A stretch of DNA of 43,561 bases from an uncultured Collinsella sp. GTDB taxonomy: Bacteria; Actinomycetota; Coriobacteriia; Coriobacteriales; Coriobacteriaceae. Positions 24,859 to 32,968 of the stretch are shown here, piece after piece. Where the stretch lies: assembly GCA_900758375.1 (NCBI GenBank), contig CAAERJ010000056.1, forward strand, positions 1 to 43,561, written 5' to 3'. Position 1 is the stretch's first letter. Each line of letters starts with the position of its first letter. Both the position numbers and the translations under genes were made by a program. The notes under the pieces were generated by a model. The model did not search any database. It had not been told where the DNA came from and saw nothing but the letters and a program-made list of their open reading frames with translations.

Positions 24859-24951
24859 GAGCGTGGATAATCTCCCGTTTTTGGCTCAACGGCGTGCTCA
24901 AAGTGGGAGATTATCCACGCTCATCCGGAAAGTGTCCAAAAATCCACGCTC
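24859..24951 (-). repeat. Modular GAGCGTGG repeat, truncated copy
   Basis: On the minus strand, a unit GAGCGTGGATTTTTGGAC (24951-24934) is followed 29 bp later by GAGCGTGGATAATCTCCC (24922-24905), which pairs perfectly with 24859-24876. The hairpin is 64 nt. The first unit found in the full copies is missing. Confidence 0.85.
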
Positions 24952-25050
24952 GTTCCCTTCGGATTGCATCGCCCGTGGCCGGCAGCGGCGCGGCACCGGT
25001 CCGCGTGGCGGCGTATAATCGGCGGCAAATGATTCTGACGTTAGGAAACC

Positions 25051-27030
25051 ATGACCGATAGCATGCAGCAGATGGCGCTCGACACGCTCGGCGCCTATTT
25101 TGGCTACTCCTCGTTTCGCCCAGGACAGGACCGCATGGTCGATGCGATTCTTGCCGGTCGCGATGCGCTGGGCGTTATGCCCACGGGCGCCGGCAAGTCC
25201 ATTTGCTACCAGGTGCCCGCGCTCATGCTGCCCGGCATCACCTTTGTGGTGAGTCCGCTGCTGTCGCTTATGGAGGACCAGACCCGTGCGTTGCTCGCGG
25301 CGGGTGCGCGACCCAGCTATCTCAACTCCAGCCTTACCCCGGCTCAGCAAAACACCGTGCTCAAGCGGGCGCGCGAGGGCCGCTACCAGCTTATGTACGT
25401 GGCGCCCGAGCGCCTGCTCGAGCCGCGCTTTTTAGCTTTTGCGCAGGAGGCCGCGGCGGACGGCGGCATTGGCGTGCCGCTCGTGGCCATTGACGAGGCC
25501 CACTGCGTGAGCCAATGGGGTCAGGATTTCCGCCCCGCCTACCTGCAGATTCGCGAGTTTATTGATTCCCTGCCGCAGCGCCCCATCGTGGCGGCCTTTA
25601 CCGCTACGGCGACCGAGCGTGTGCGCGCGGACATTCAGCAGATGCTCGGCCTGCAAAACCCGGCGACCGTGGTGACGGGTTTTGATCGCAAGAACCTCTA
25701 CTTTGGTTGCGAGGAGATGGGCGACAAGGCTAAGACCGCGTGGGTGCGCGACTACGTGATCGCGCATTCGAGCGAGAGCGGCATCGTGTATTGCTCGACT
25801 CGCAAGACGGTCGACGTGCTGGCCGCGGAGCTTGCCGAGGCCCTGGACCCCAGCGGCATTCGCGTGGGCCGCTACCATGCTGGCATGGGCAACGACGCCC
25901 GCCGCCAGAGCCAACGCGCCTTTATCGACGACGATATCCAGGTGATGGTTGCCACCAACGCCTTTGGCATGGGCATCGACAAGCCCAACGTGCGCTACGT
26001 GATTCACAACAACGTGCCCGAGAGTATCGAGGCCTACTACCAGGAGGCTGGTCGCGCTGGCCGCGACGGCGACCCGGCCAGCTGCCACCTGCTGTGGAAC
26101 GGTAACGATTTTCGCATGCGCCGCTTTCTGATCGACCGCGGCGATGCTGCCGACGAGGCGCTCGACGACGAGCAGCGCGCGTGGGCGCTCCAGAATCGAT
26201 ATCGTCTGCTCAGCCAGATGGAGGGCTACTGCAATACCACCGGCTGCCTGCGCGAATACATGCTGCGCTACTTTGGCGACGAGGCCGCGGCCGAGCATGC
26301 CGCGGCCGGTACGGGCGGCACCGCCACGGATGAGGCCGAGGGCTGCGGCAACTGCAGCAATTGCCTCACGCAGTTCGAGGTCGAGGACGTCACCGATATG
26401 GCCCGCGCCGCCGTGCGCTATGTGGCCACGCGTCCCATGCGCTTTGGCAAGTCACTGATCGCCGACGTGCTCCACGGCGGCAACACCGAGCGCATTCGCC
26501 AGATGCATCTGGACGAGGACCGCGGCTATGGTGAGCTGTCGAGCGAATCGGTCGGGCGTATCAAGGACATCATCGGCCAGCTGTGCGGCCGCGGTTATCT
26601 GGCTACCTCGCAGGGGCAGTACCCGGTCGTGGGGCTGGGCCCGCGTGCCGCCGAGGTCGAGGATGAGGCGTTTGCCTTTACCGTTAAGCGTCGTGCGTCC
26701 AAGCACAAGGCCTCGGCCCGTGCCCGCCGCGCGGTGGATCTGCTGCGTGAAGAGGCCGAGCTAGATCAGCGCCCGCGCGTGGGTGACGATGCCGAGCTGT
26801 TCGAGCGCCTGCGTGCCCTGCGCAAGGAGATTTCGACCGAGCTGGAGATGGCGCCGTACATGGTCTTCTCCGACAAGGCTCTGCGCGGTCTGTGCCGCCT
26901 ACGCCCGCAGACGCGCGACGAGCTTATCCAGGTCAACGGTATTGGCGAGAAAAAGGCCGACGCCTTTGGCGAGCAGTTTATGGCGGCGATTGAAGAGTTT
27001 GAGTCCGAGCATGCACGGAATGGAGCATAA
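25051..27030 (+). CDS. recQ: ATP-dependent DNA helicase RecQ
   Basis: The 659-residue protein has Walker A GVMPTGAGKS (Lys49), the DEAH box IDEAH (148-151), motif VI YYQEAGRAGRDG, a zinc-binding cysteine cluster (Cys394 or Cys399, then 432, 435, 438), a winged-helix RQC domain and a C-terminal HRDC domain (about 570-645, LRGLCRLRPQTRDELIQVNGIG). RecQ unwinds recombination and replication intermediates in a 3'-5' direction. ATG 25051 follows TTAGGAAA. The stop codon is two bases before the start of gntR3, so the two genes are translationally coupled. Confidence 0.97.
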   Translation: MTDSMQQMALDTLGAYFGYSSFRPGQDRMVDAILAGRDALGVMPTGAGKSICYQVPALMLPGITFVVSPLLSLMEDQTRALLAAGARPSYLNSSLTPAQQNTVLKRAREGRYQLMYVAPERLLEPRFLAFAQEAAADGGIGVPLVAIDEAHCVSQWGQDFRPAYLQIREFIDSLPQRPIVAAFTATATERVRADIQQMLGLQNPATVVTGFDRKNLYFGCEEMGDKAKTAWVRDYVIAHSSESGIVYCSTRKTVDVLAAELAEALDPSGIRVGRYHAGMGNDARRQSQRAFIDDDIQVMVATNAFGMGIDKPNVRYVIHNNVPESIEAYYQEAGRAGRDGDPASCHLLWNGNDFRMRRFLIDRGDAADEALDDEQRAWALQNRYRLLSQMEGYCNTTGCLREYMLRYFGDEAAAEHAAAGTGGTATDEAEGCGNCSNCLTQFEVEDVTDMARAAVRYVATRPMRFGKSLIADVLHGGNTERIRQMHLDEDRGYGELSSESVGRIKDIIGQLCGRGYLATSQGQYPVVGLGPRAAEVEDEAFAFTVKRRASKHKASARARRAVDLLREEAELDQRPRVGDDAELFERLRALRKEISTELEMAPYMVFSDKALRGLCRLRPQTRDELIQVNGIGEKKADAFGEQFMAAIEEFESEHARNGA

Positions 27031-27032
27031 CG

Positions 27033-27788
27033 ATGACATCCGACGATAAAACCGAGCGTACTGAGGTGTCCGCCGTGCCGCTGTACCAGCAGGTTATGGA
27101 CGACCTAAAGGGCGAGATCGCGCGTGGCGTGTACGCATCCGGCTCGCGCATTCCTTCCGAGATGGAGCTCGCGAAGTCTTACGGCGTGGGGCGCGTCACC
27201 GTGCGCCGCGCCATCGAGGAGCTGTCGCGCGCGGGGTATCTCAGCCGCCAGCAGGGGAGGGGCACGTTTGTGTGTGCGCCCAAGCTCAAACGCAAGATTG
27301 TCCAGAAGGGTGACGTTCAGAGCTTTTCCGAGGGTTGCGCCGCCAACGACATGGTGGCCGGAGCACGTCTGGTGTCGCGCACGGTGGTTGCGGCGACGCG
27401 CGAGGACGCGGCGTTTTTTGGTGTGGAACCCGGCTGCGAGCTCATCGTTGTCGAGCGCGTGCGCACGGCAGACGGCGTGCCCGTCATGCTCGAGAACAAC
27501 GCCTTTGTGCTGGCCGACCATCCCTATCTGCAGACGCTTGCCGACAAGGACCTCACGGACAATTCCATCTTTGCGCTCGTTGCCGAGCATTCGGGCCGCG
27601 CGCCGCTCAAGTCCGACCCCTGTACGGTAGAGATTGCGCTTGCCGATGCTCAGGCGGCCTCGCTGCTGGAGGTGCCGGTCGGCGAGCCGCTCTTCTATAT
27701 GGAGGCATACTTTACCGATGCGGACGGGCGGCCCCTGCTGCTCGGACGCCAAAAGATCGTGGGCTCGCGCTACGTGTTCGACATCTAA
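27033..27788 (+). CDS. GntR-family (HutC/UTRA) regulator 3
   Basis: The 251-residue protein has a winged helix (about 18-85, IPSEMELAKSYGVGRVTVRRAIEEL) and UTRA domain (about 100-250, VERVRTADGVPVMLENN and ending GSRYVFDI). It starts two bases after the recQ stop, with GGAG inside recQ as its RBS. The following gene is SIS 3, preceded by two copies of ACAACATAGAAC. It most likely controls SIS 3. Coupling to recQ means its basal level follows recQ expression. Confidence 0.92.
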   Translation: MTSDDKTERTEVSAVPLYQQVMDDLKGEIARGVYASGSRIPSEMELAKSYGVGRVTVRRAIEELSRAGYLSRQQGRGTFVCAPKLKRKIVQKGDVQSFSEGCAANDMVAGARLVSRTVVAATREDAAFFGVEPGCELIVVERVRTADGVPVMLENNAFVLADHPYLQTLADKDLTDNSIFALVAEHSGRAPLKSDPCTVEIALADAQAASLLEVPVGEPLFYMEAYFTDADGRPLLLGRQKIVGSRYVFDI

Positions 27789-27799
27789 CGTCCATAGAT

Positions 27800-27878
27800 A
27801 GAACAACATAGAACAAATTTGGTGAAATGACTTCACGTGCATCGTCGTGCGTGCTATAAATAGGACAACATAGAACGA
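27800..27878 (+). promoter_or_regulatory. Promoter and paired operators of SIS 3
   Basis: AGAACAACATAGAACAA (27800-27816) and AGGACAACATAGAACGA (27862-27878) agree at 15 of 17 bases. The second begins right after a -10 TATAAA (27855-27860), whose -35-like TTCACG (27832-27837) is 17 bp upstream. Sites on both sides of a promoter, 62 bp apart, suit repression by looping or direct block by GntR 3. Confidence 0.6.
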
Positions 27879-27932
27879 CCGCAGGTACGAGCTGTCGTCG
27901 TTCAAAGCCGCCACACAAGGAGGAACATCACC

Positions 27933-28901
27933 GTGAACGCACATGATCTGGTTCAGGAAATTATCGAGCGCAAGGGCAAGATTGAGAACGTCTTTTGGAT
28001 CGCCTGCGGCGGTTCGATGATCGACTTGATGCCGGCCAACGAGCTACTCAAGCGCGAGGCCACCACGTTTACCTCGACGGTCTACACGGCACGCGAGTTT
28101 TGCCTGATGGCTCCCAAGAGTCTTGGCGAGAAGTCACTCGTCATCGCCTGCAGCCACAGCGGCAACACGCAGGAGGTCGTCGACGGCTGCGAGATGGCGC
28201 TGGCCGCCGGCGCCGAGGTTGTCGCCCTCACCGACTGCGAGGGCTCCAAGATCGATAACGGCAAGTGGACCACCTGGGTCTATCCGTGGGGCGAAGGCGT
28301 GCCGCAGGCCGAGGTGCCGCAGGGCATCGGCGCCCTGATGGCTGCCGAGCTGCTCGACCAGCAAGAGGGTTACGAGGCGCTTGCCGACATGTACGCCGGC
28401 CTTAAGCAGATGGATGCGCTGCTGCCCGCTGCCCGCGAGAAGGTCAACGCCGAGCTGGGCGATCGCTTTGCCGAGCTCTGCCAGCAGCACGAGTTCTTCT
28501 ATATCCTGGGTTCCGGCCCCAACTTTAGCCAGACCTACGCTATGGCCATCTGCTCGCTCATGGAGATGCAGTGGCAGCACTGCTGCTATATCCACTCCGG
28601 CGAGTACTTCCACGGCCCGTTCGAAGCCACCGAGCCCGGTGTGTTCTATTTCGTGCAGCTCGGATCGGGCGAGTGCCGCCCCATGGAGGAGCGCGCGCTT
28701 GCGTTCCTCAACACGCACACCGATACGGTCATGGTGCTCGACGCGCTCGAGTACGGCGTGGGCGACGTGCCTGCCAGCGTGCGTTCGTACCTGGAACCGA
28801 TCTTCTTCTACAACATGAGCTGCGAGCTGCGTGCCGCTCGCGGCAAGGTATTCGACCACAGCCCCGAGGTTCGTCGCTACATGGGTATCGAGCAGTACTA
28901 G
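27933..28901 (+). CDS. SIS-domain fructoselysine 6-phosphate deglycase (FrlB-like) 3
   Basis: The 322-residue protein has two SIS domains with loops ACGGSMID and CSHSGNTQEV. The catalytic pair Glu211 (MEMQW) and His227 (SGEYFHGPFE) is conserved, and the end SPEVRRYMGIEQY is like the NPDERRYYGGLVEY end of E. coli FrlB. Of the three paralogues this one looks closest to FrlB. It is a single-gene unit with its own regulator and no PTS, so it may take a substrate imported by the PTS at 17803 or made in the cell. GTG 27933 is the start, with AAGGAGGAA upstream. Confidence 0.9.
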   Translation: MNAHDLVQEIIERKGKIENVFWIACGGSMIDLMPANELLKREATTFTSTVYTAREFCLMAPKSLGEKSLVIACSHSGNTQEVVDGCEMALAAGAEVVALTDCEGSKIDNGKWTTWVYPWGEGVPQAEVPQGIGALMAAELLDQQEGYEALADMYAGLKQMDALLPAAREKVNAELGDRFAELCQQHEFFYILGSGPNFSQTYAMAICSLMEMQWQHCCYIHSGEYFHGPFEATEPGVFYFVQLGSGECRPMEERALAFLNTHTDTVMVLDALEYGVGDVPASVRSYLEPIFFYNMSCELRAARGKVFDHSPEVRRYMGIEQY

Positions 28902-28923
28902 GTACCGGGAATTATCTTTTTTG

Positions 28924-28955
28924 ACGGGGTCTGCGCTGCGCGCGGGCCCCGTTTT
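28924..28955 (+). terminator. Terminator of SIS 3
   Basis: ACGGGG (28924-28929) pairs with CCCCGT (28947-28952) around a GC-rich loop, followed by TTT. Stem is short but GC-rich. Confidence 0.65.
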
Positions 28956-28991
28956 GCGTTGTGGCGGCCGGATTCGTGTCTGCGCGAAAAT

Positions 28992-29171
28992 GAAGGTGAA
29001 TACTTTTCCGCGAAGTGAACGACCTATTTTGGACCCCCGAAGCATCCACACTTTTTGACGCCAGAACTGCAGGAAAAACTCGGTGAAACCGCAGGAAACA
29101 GCGCCTGAAAAATGTCGATGCTTCGGGGGTCCGATTTTGCTCGTTCACATCGCGGAAAAGTATTCACCTTC
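28992..29171. repeat. 180-bp long palindromic element
   Basis: The left end GAAGGTGAATACTTTTCCGC... is the reverse complement of the right end over 22 exact bases. Pairing resumes at GTGAACGA, ACCCCCGAAGCATC and TTTTT, giving arms of about 66 bp. The centre carries two GCAGGAAA motifs. It fills most of the 28902-29279 gap and encodes no protein. Confidence 0.85.
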
Positions 29172-29195
29172 GATTCGCAAACGTGTTGCATGAGC

Positions 29196-29236
29196 AAAAA
29201 AGCGGGCCGCGCCGGTACTATTCCGGTGCGGCCTGC
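29196..29236 (-). terminator. Rho-independent terminator of the dehydrogenase gene
   Basis: Read on the minus strand, GCAGGCCGCACCGG pairs with CCGGCGCGGCCCGC (two G-U pairs) and is followed by TTTTTT. Confidence 0.88.
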
Positions 29237-29279
29237 TTAGTATCGCGCTTAGATTTGCAAGGTTGCGGCAGCCAGCGGC

Positions 29280-30257
29280 CTACTTGCCGACAACGCCTTC
29301 GGCGTCCCACCAGTCGAGCTGGGCGATGTTGTCGCGGATGTGCTGGCAGCTCTTGTGGAAGCCCTCGAGCTCGTACTCGGAAAGGTCGAGCGTGTAGACC
29401 TCCTCGACGCCCTCGGCGCCGATCACGCACGGCAGGGAGGTGAAGATGCCCTCCTCGCCATACTGGCCGGTCATAAGCGTAGAGGCCGAAAGCACGGCGT
29501 GCTCGTTGTGCAGAACGGCGGCGCAGACGCGTGCGGCGGAGTTGGCGACGGCGTACTCGGTGCACTGCTTGCCCTGGTAGGTCACATAGCCGCCCTTGCG
29601 TGCAAGCTCCTCGACCTCCATGTGGTCGAAGGCGTACTTGTCGGGGTTCTCGGCCTGAAGCTCGTTAAGGCTCTTGCCGGCGATGGTTGCGGCCTTAAAG
29701 GCTGCCAGTTGGCTAAAGCCATGCTCGCCGATCATGTAGGCGTCGATGGACTTGGGGCTCACACCGACCTTCTTGGAAATCTCGGTGCGCAGGCGGGCGG
29801 AGTCCAGGCCGCAGCCCGAGCCGATGATCTTCTTGGGATCGTAGCCGGTCAGGTGCCACAGCTCGGTGCACACGACGTCGCAGGGGTTGGAGATGCTCAC
29901 GAAGATGCCGTCAAAGCCGGCGTCGACGATGCGCTTGGCAAAGGTGCGGGCGGCGTCGGTGGTAAAGAACAGCTCGCCGTCGCGGTTGCCGGCGGCCAGT
30001 GCGACCTTGCCGGCGGCGTTGACGATGACGTCGCAGCAGGCCAGCTCCTCGTAGTGGTCGTAGCAATTGACGATCTTGGTGTTGTACGGGACAAACGAAA
30101 GGGAGTCACGCAGGTCCTGGACCTCGGACGTCACTTTGGCCTCGTTGATATCGCACAGGTACAGCTCATCGGCAATGCCCTGCATGAGCAGGCTGTTGGC
30201 GACATGTGCTCCTACGTGGCCCTGGCCGACCACACCGATCTTACGCGTCTGGTACAT
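29280..30257 (-). CDS. L-2-hydroxyacid dehydrogenase (LDH/MDH family, HicDH-like)
   Basis: The 325-residue protein has an N-terminal NAD-binding Rossmann motif (VVGQGHVGAHVA, 9-20), the active-site loop AAGNRDGELFF (88-98) and the catalytic His179 in GEHGFSQ, plus substrate-binding Arg155 (LDSARLR). The loop resembles L-2-hydroxyisocaproate dehydrogenase more than classic L-lactate dehydrogenase, so the substrate may be a branched 2-oxo acid. The residue after GEHG is Phe where LDH has Asp. The start 30257 is chosen because GAAAGGA is 8 bases upstream. A -10-like TACAAT sits on the minus strand at 30300-30295. Confidence 0.9.
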   Translation of the reverse strand: MYQTRKIGVVGQGHVGAHVANSLLMQGIADELYLCDINEAKVTSEVQDLRDSLSFVPYNTKIVNCYDHYEELACCDVIVNAAGKVALAAGNRDGELFFTTDAARTFAKRIVDAGFDGIFVSISNPCDVVCTELWHLTGYDPKKIIGSGCGLDSARLRTEISKKVGVSPKSIDAYMIGEHGFSQLAAFKAATIAGKSLNELQAENPDKYAFDHMEVEELARKGGYVTYQGKQCTEYAVANSAARVCAAVLHNEHAVLSASTLMTGQYGEEGIFTSLPCVIGAEGVEEVYTLDLSEYELEGFHKSCQHIRDNIAQLDWWDAEGVVGK

Positions 30258-30468
30258 ATATGTATCCTTTCGGCCGAGTTTTTCGCGTCGAACCATTGTA
30301 GCTTCCTGCTGTCACTTTGCTAGGCTAAAGCGCCACAGTTTTTTGGGACATGCCTCAATCTCTACTTTTGGAGTGATTTGGTCCGCTGACGGCATCGCTG
30401 GGCGATGCACTCGCGCGGATGGGGCCGGTCGTTGTACCATAACTGCAACTGACTCGTAAGGAGCATCC

Positions 30469-31395
30469 ATGCCCATTCGCATCCCTGACGCCCTCCCTGC
30501 CGCCGCGCAGCTCGAGAGCGAGAACATCTTTGTCATGACCGAGTACCGCGCGCTGCACCAGGACATCCGTCCGCTGCGCGTGCTCATCCTCAACCTCATG
30601 CCCACCAAAATCGCCACCGAGACGCAGATCATGCGCAAGCTCTCCAACACGCCGCTACAGGTGGAGGTGGACCTGCTGCGCACCAAGACGCACGAGGCCA
30701 CGCACGTGAGCGCCGGCCACCTGGAGACGTTCTACCGCACGTTCGACGACATCCGTGACATCCACTACGACGGCTTGATCATCACGGGCGCGCCGGTGGA
30801 GCAGATGCCGTTCGAGGAGGTCGACTACTGGCCCGAGCTCTGCCAGATCATGGATTGGTCCACCACGCACGTGCACTCTACGCTGCACATTTGTTGGGGC
30901 GCACAGGCGGGGCTCTACCATCATTACGGTATCCAGAAGTACGACCTGCCGGCAAAGGCGAGCGGCGTGTTCGAGCATTATCTGGTGAAGCCGCAAAGCC
31001 CGCTGGTCCGCGGCTTTGACGACCGTTTCTATGCCGTGCATTCGCGCAACACCGATGTGCGCCGCGAGGACGTGGAGGCCGAGCCGCAGCTTGAGGTCGT
31101 GGCCGTGTCCGACGAGGTGGGCCTGTACATCGTCAAGTCGACCGACAGCCGCCGCTTCTTTGTCTTTGGCCATCCCGAGTACGATACCGACACGCTGCGT
31201 TTGGAGTACGAGCGCGACGTGAAGCGCGGGCTTAACCCTCAGGTGCCGGCGCATTACTTCCCGAACGACGACCCCACCGCCGAGCCGCGCAACGTCTGGC
31301 GCAGTCAGGCTCAGCTGTTCTACACCAACTGGCTCAACTACTACGTCTACCAGACCACGCCCTACGACCTGGCCCGCGCCGGCGAGGAGCACTAG
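30469..31395 (+). CDS. metA: Homoserine O-acetyltransferase (MetA family)
   Basis: The 308-residue protein is a full MetA: nucleophile Cys142 (HICWGAQAGLYH), His235 and Glu237 (FGHPEYD). Residue 111 is Glu (GAPVEQMPF); in characterised MetA enzymes Glu111 goes with acetyl-CoA use and Gly111 with succinyl-CoA, so O-acetyl-homoserine is the likely product in methionine synthesis. ATG 30469 follows TAAGGAG. A hairpin GCATCG/CGATGC lies in the leader, but no SAM riboswitch was recognised. The 115-bp modular repeat behind it ends in a T-run and may serve as terminator. Confidence 0.95.
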   Translation: MPIRIPDALPAAAQLESENIFVMTEYRALHQDIRPLRVLILNLMPTKIATETQIMRKLSNTPLQVEVDLLRTKTHEATHVSAGHLETFYRTFDDIRDIHYDGLIITGAPVEQMPFEEVDYWPELCQIMDWSTTHVHSTLHICWGAQAGLYHHYGIQKYDLPAKASGVFEHYLVKPQSPLVRGFDDRFYAVHSRNTDVRREDVEAEPQLEVVAVSDEVGLYIVKSTDSRRFFVFGHPEYDTDTLRLEYERDVKRGLNPQVPAHYFPNDDPTAEPRNVWRSQAQLFYTNWLNYYVYQTTPYDLARAGEEH

Positions 31396-31426
31396 GCTGC
31401 GGCTGTGGCTGCTGCCGTGACGTGAC

Positions 31427-31549
31427 GAGCGAGGATTTTCGGACGGACGAGCGTGGATTTTCGGACATTTACAAATCGAGCGTGGATAATCTCCCACTAT
31501 TGGCTTGAAACTAGGCTCAAAACGGGAGATTATCCACGCTCATTTTTTA
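31427..31549 (+). repeat. Modular GAGCGTGG repeat, full copy 1 (terminator-like)
   Basis: Units GAGCGAGGATTTTCGGAC (31427-31444), GAGCGTGGATTTTCGGAC (31449-31466) and GAGCGTGGATAATCTCCC (31478-31495) start at offsets 0, 22 and 51. The third pairs perfectly with 31524-31541, giving a 64-nt hairpin. ATTTTTT follows, so it can terminate metA transcription. Confidence 0.9.
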
Positions 31550-31690
31550 GGCATGTAGATGCCGATGGCTCGGCTAAGCGACGGTGCGCGCAGAGACAAA
31601 GTCGCATTTGGCGTAGTCTTGAATCTCGACGGGTTTTTCTTTCTGATAATCCGATGGACCAAGGCCTCAAAATGTGGAGACAGGGACCTC

Positions 31691-31783
31691 TCGACAACCG
31701 CCCTACCTGCAGATATAAGCCATCAGCCTAAAACGTCCAAAACCGTCAAGCATTTGGTCAGCGCCTGGACGGTATTTGGTCAG
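31691..31783 (+). promoter_or_regulatory. Promoter and direct repeats upstream of the AbiEi-like gene
   Basis: TCGACA (31691-31696) and TATAAG (31714-31719) are 17 bp apart. Downstream, TTTGGTCAG occurs at 31753-31761 and 31775-31783, 22 bp (two helix turns) apart, between promoter and start. AbiEi-type proteins autoregulate through repeats, so this is a plausible operator. The stretch 31550-31690 shows nothing else. Confidence 0.5.
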
Positions 31784-31838
31784 ACTTCGCATGAAACCGT
31801 CTGGTACGTTTGCGCCGTTCCAAGATTTGGGAGGCGAC

Positions 31839-32801
31839 ATGGGAAACATGACGGCGAATCAAAGGCTTGCAAGTCACATTAAAGCATGCGAACAGCAGAT
31901 GAGCTGCGTGTACGCGCGCACGGCGGCGGAGGCAAAGCAGATTGAGCGTCGGGCGGAGGCGGGAAGTCTCGAAGCGGTCATGCCGGGGCTGTATGCGCGT
32001 CCGGAATACTGGTCCAAGCTCAAGTTTCGGCAGCGTTATCTGCATCGGGTGCGAGCGCTTGCGCAAAAGCACCCCGACTGGACATTTTGCTCCTATACGG
32101 CGGCTGTTATTTATGGCCTTTCGGTTTCGCATGCCAATTTGACGCACATCCATATCGCCGCGATGCCAGCCCAATCGACGACGCCGGGCTCTCCGGTCAT
32201 TCGTCATCGCTATGCTCGTCAAACACGGGCCACCCAGATGGATATCGCCGTAACCGATATCGATCAAACGATTACGGATTGCTTGGTCGATGCATCGTTT
32301 GTCGAGGGACTGATCATCGCGGATTCGGCGCTCCATGAGCAACTTTTGTCGAAGGAGCATCTCGTTGAGACTGTCGACAAGCTTGGCCTGAATCGTCGCG
32401 GTGTTGTGACGGCGCGCAGGGTTGCACGATGTGCCGATGGGCTGTCGGAAAGCGGCGGCGAGTCCAAGGCGCGTGCCCTGATGATCGAGCGCGGCTGGCA
32501 GACGCCGGAGTTGCAAGTTGAGCTGTTCGACCCGGTTGAGCCGGGACGACCGTATCGCGTCGACTACTTGTGGCGCGTGGGCGACCGGCTGATTATCGGG
32601 GAGTTCGACGGATTTGTTAAAAGCGAGAAGGCGGCGGAGGAGGGCAAGCTCGCGAAGGCGCAGTTCGATGAGCGCCAGCGCGAGTCGAGACTTTCGCTGC
32701 TTGATAACTGCAAGATTGTGCGCTTGTGCTGGGATGATCTAAGGGATCCGACAAAGCTCGATCGCAAGCTCAAGGTCGCCGGCGTGCCGCGTGCGTGCTG
32801 A
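31839..32801 (+). CDS. AbiEi-like protein with nuclease-like C terminus
   Basis: The 320-residue protein has an N-terminal AbiEi/type IV antitoxin-like segment (GSLEAVMPGLYARPEYW, then LAQKHPDWTFCSYTAAVIYGL). The C-terminal segment resembles DUF559/Vsr-like PD-(D/E)XK proteins: a conserved ESKARALMIERGW, then RVDYLWRVGDRLIIGEFDG, where Asp and Glu could bind metal. The canonical Lys after Glu is not seen (EFDG). No AbiEii toxin gene is adjacent, so it is a solo copy. ATG 31839 has GGGAGG four bases upstream; ATG 31848 is an alternative. Role unknown, perhaps DNA-binding regulator or defence. Confidence 0.7.
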   Translation: MGNMTANQRLASHIKACEQQMSCVYARTAAEAKQIERRAEAGSLEAVMPGLYARPEYWSKLKFRQRYLHRVRALAQKHPDWTFCSYTAAVIYGLSVSHANLTHIHIAAMPAQSTTPGSPVIRHRYARQTRATQMDIAVTDIDQTITDCLVDASFVEGLIIADSALHEQLLSKEHLVETVDKLGLNRRGVVTARRVARCADGLSESGGESKARALMIERGWQTPELQVELFDPVEPGRPYRVDYLWRVGDRLIIGEFDGFVKSEKAAEEGKLAKAQFDERQRESRLSLLDNCKIVRLCWDDLRDPTKLDRKLKVAGVPRAC

Positions 32802-32827
32802 GGCAGTTGCAGGGCGTTTGGCTGCAC

Positions 32828-32942
32828 AAGCGTGGAAAATCGGACGGACGAGCGTGGATTTTCGGACGCTTGTTGAATGAGTGTGGATAATCTCCCGTTT
32901 TTGGCTCGTAAGGGGGCTCAAAGTGGGAGATTTTCCACGCTC
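32828..32942 (+). repeat. Modular GAGCGTGG repeat, full copy 2
   Basis: Units AAGCGTGGAAAATCGGAC (32828), GAGCGTGGATTTTCGGAC (32850) and GAGTGTGGATAATCTCCC (32879) keep offsets 0, 22, 51. The 3' arm is 32925-32942 with one mismatch and one G-U pair. It lies between convergent genes. Confidence 0.9.
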
Positions 32943-32968
32943 ATCTTGCGGGTGCGATACAGCGGCGG

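Noticed and set aside
14300..28900. Genomic island or prophage origin for the sugar-amine region
   Set aside because: No integrase, transposase, phage gene or attachment repeat is seen and base composition matches the flanks.
30298..30468. SAM riboswitch or T-box leader for metA
   Set aside because: Only a simple GCATCG/CGATGC hairpin is present; no S-box core or T-box sequence could be found.
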